NCBI GenBank assembly: GCA_900128395.1 | Contig: LT649708.1 | Location: 1-15,433 of the forward strand | Source: Stramenopiles sp. TOSAG23-2 | Taxonomy: Eukaryota; Sar | Direction: 5' to 3' | Length of the DNA stretch: 15,433 bases | Shown here: one piece after another, positions 15,158-15,433 of the stretch | How the letters are laid out: the number at the start of each line of letters is the position of its first letter | Numbering within the stretch: the first letter of the stretch is position 1 | Program-made: the position numbers and the translations under genes | The notes under the pieces: generated by a model | What the model was told of the DNA's origin: nothing | The model's input: only the letters and a program-made list of their open reading frames with translations | Databases searched by the model: none

Positions 15158-15433
15158 GTGGAGAGAGAGTGAGAGGGTGTGTGTGATAATGCATATATAT
15201 ATTACGAGTATATAGCAAAAAGTGCAAAAAAAAGTCACATTCCACCACAATTAAAATAACAAAAATACGGACAACATTTTGTTACTGCTGACCAGACAGT
15301 CCGGAACCATAAATACGAATATAAAAATAATATATTGTTTTTGATTTTTTTAAGCACTCAAAAGTACACTCGTATATTACGAGTCGTATACTACGCGTAT
15401 TTTTTCCCATTTTTTTACGAGTGTACGACGAGG
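15158..15433. other. 3' spacer with repeated TACGAGT/ACTCGTA palindromes
   Basis: No gene is seen. A GA-rich and GT-rich run directly follows the EF-hand stop (about 15155-15187). TACGAGTA is at 15203-15210. At the far end, GTACACTCGTA (15364-15374) is the exact reverse complement of TACGAGTGTAC (15416-15426), and between them lies TACGAGTCGTA (15378-15388), identical to 10719-10729. Confidence 0.55.

Noticed and set aside
1-15433. Prokaryotic operon, CRISPR array, phage or transposase genes
   Set aside because: No repeat-spacer arrays, transposase or phage proteins are seen, and the genes are eukaryotic in type with long spacers.

Overview
This is AT-rich eukaryotic nuclear DNA, most likely from a unicellular protist. 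A stramenopile or other alga is my best guess, but the sequence does not prove it. The evidence for a eukaryote: a lysosomal-type palmitoyl-protein thioesterase with signal peptide, a TMEM43/LUMA family membrane protein, a polyamine/amino-acid transporter close to the plant PUT/LAT type, a membrane-anchored thioredoxin fused to a low-molecular-weight thioredoxin reductase, an ABCB-type half transporter, a PNGase-type PAW domain, and an EF-hand protein. Genes are mostly single open frames with no obvious introns, set on both strands and separated by very AT-rich spacers. Every well-supported ATG has A at -3. AAT-encoded asparagine runs occur in three of the proteins.

Layout: 1-1066 is non-coding with two foldback structures. 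1067-1972 (+) is the thioesterase. 2586-4406 (-) is the transporter, with an exact 156-bp tandem copy of its 3' end lying beyond its stop. 4407-5123 is a divergent spacer rich in palindromes. 5124-6422 (+) is TMEM43-like. It converges on 6690-8903 (-), the thioredoxin/thioredoxin reductase fusion. 8904-9627 is a divergent spacer holding a GC-rich structured patch. 9628-9927 (+) is a small two-helix membrane protein, and it overlaps tail-to-tail with an acidic ORF on the minus strand (9822-10151). 10152-11230 is a long spacer. 11231-13947 (+) is an ABC half transporter broken by a perfect 152-bp tandem duplication (frameshift) and cut off at Walker B. 14091-14768 (-) is a PAW-domain fragment, and 14813-15157 (+) is a small EF-hand protein. 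The rest is spacer with repeated TACGAGT/ACTCGTA palindromes.

The genes do not form a pathway; this looks like an ordinary gene-dense protist locus. The points most worth checking are the unusual domain order of the thioredoxin reductase, two exact tandem duplications of almost the same length (156 and 152 bp), the mosaic right end with truncated pieces of known families, and long imperfect hairpins in the left spacer.
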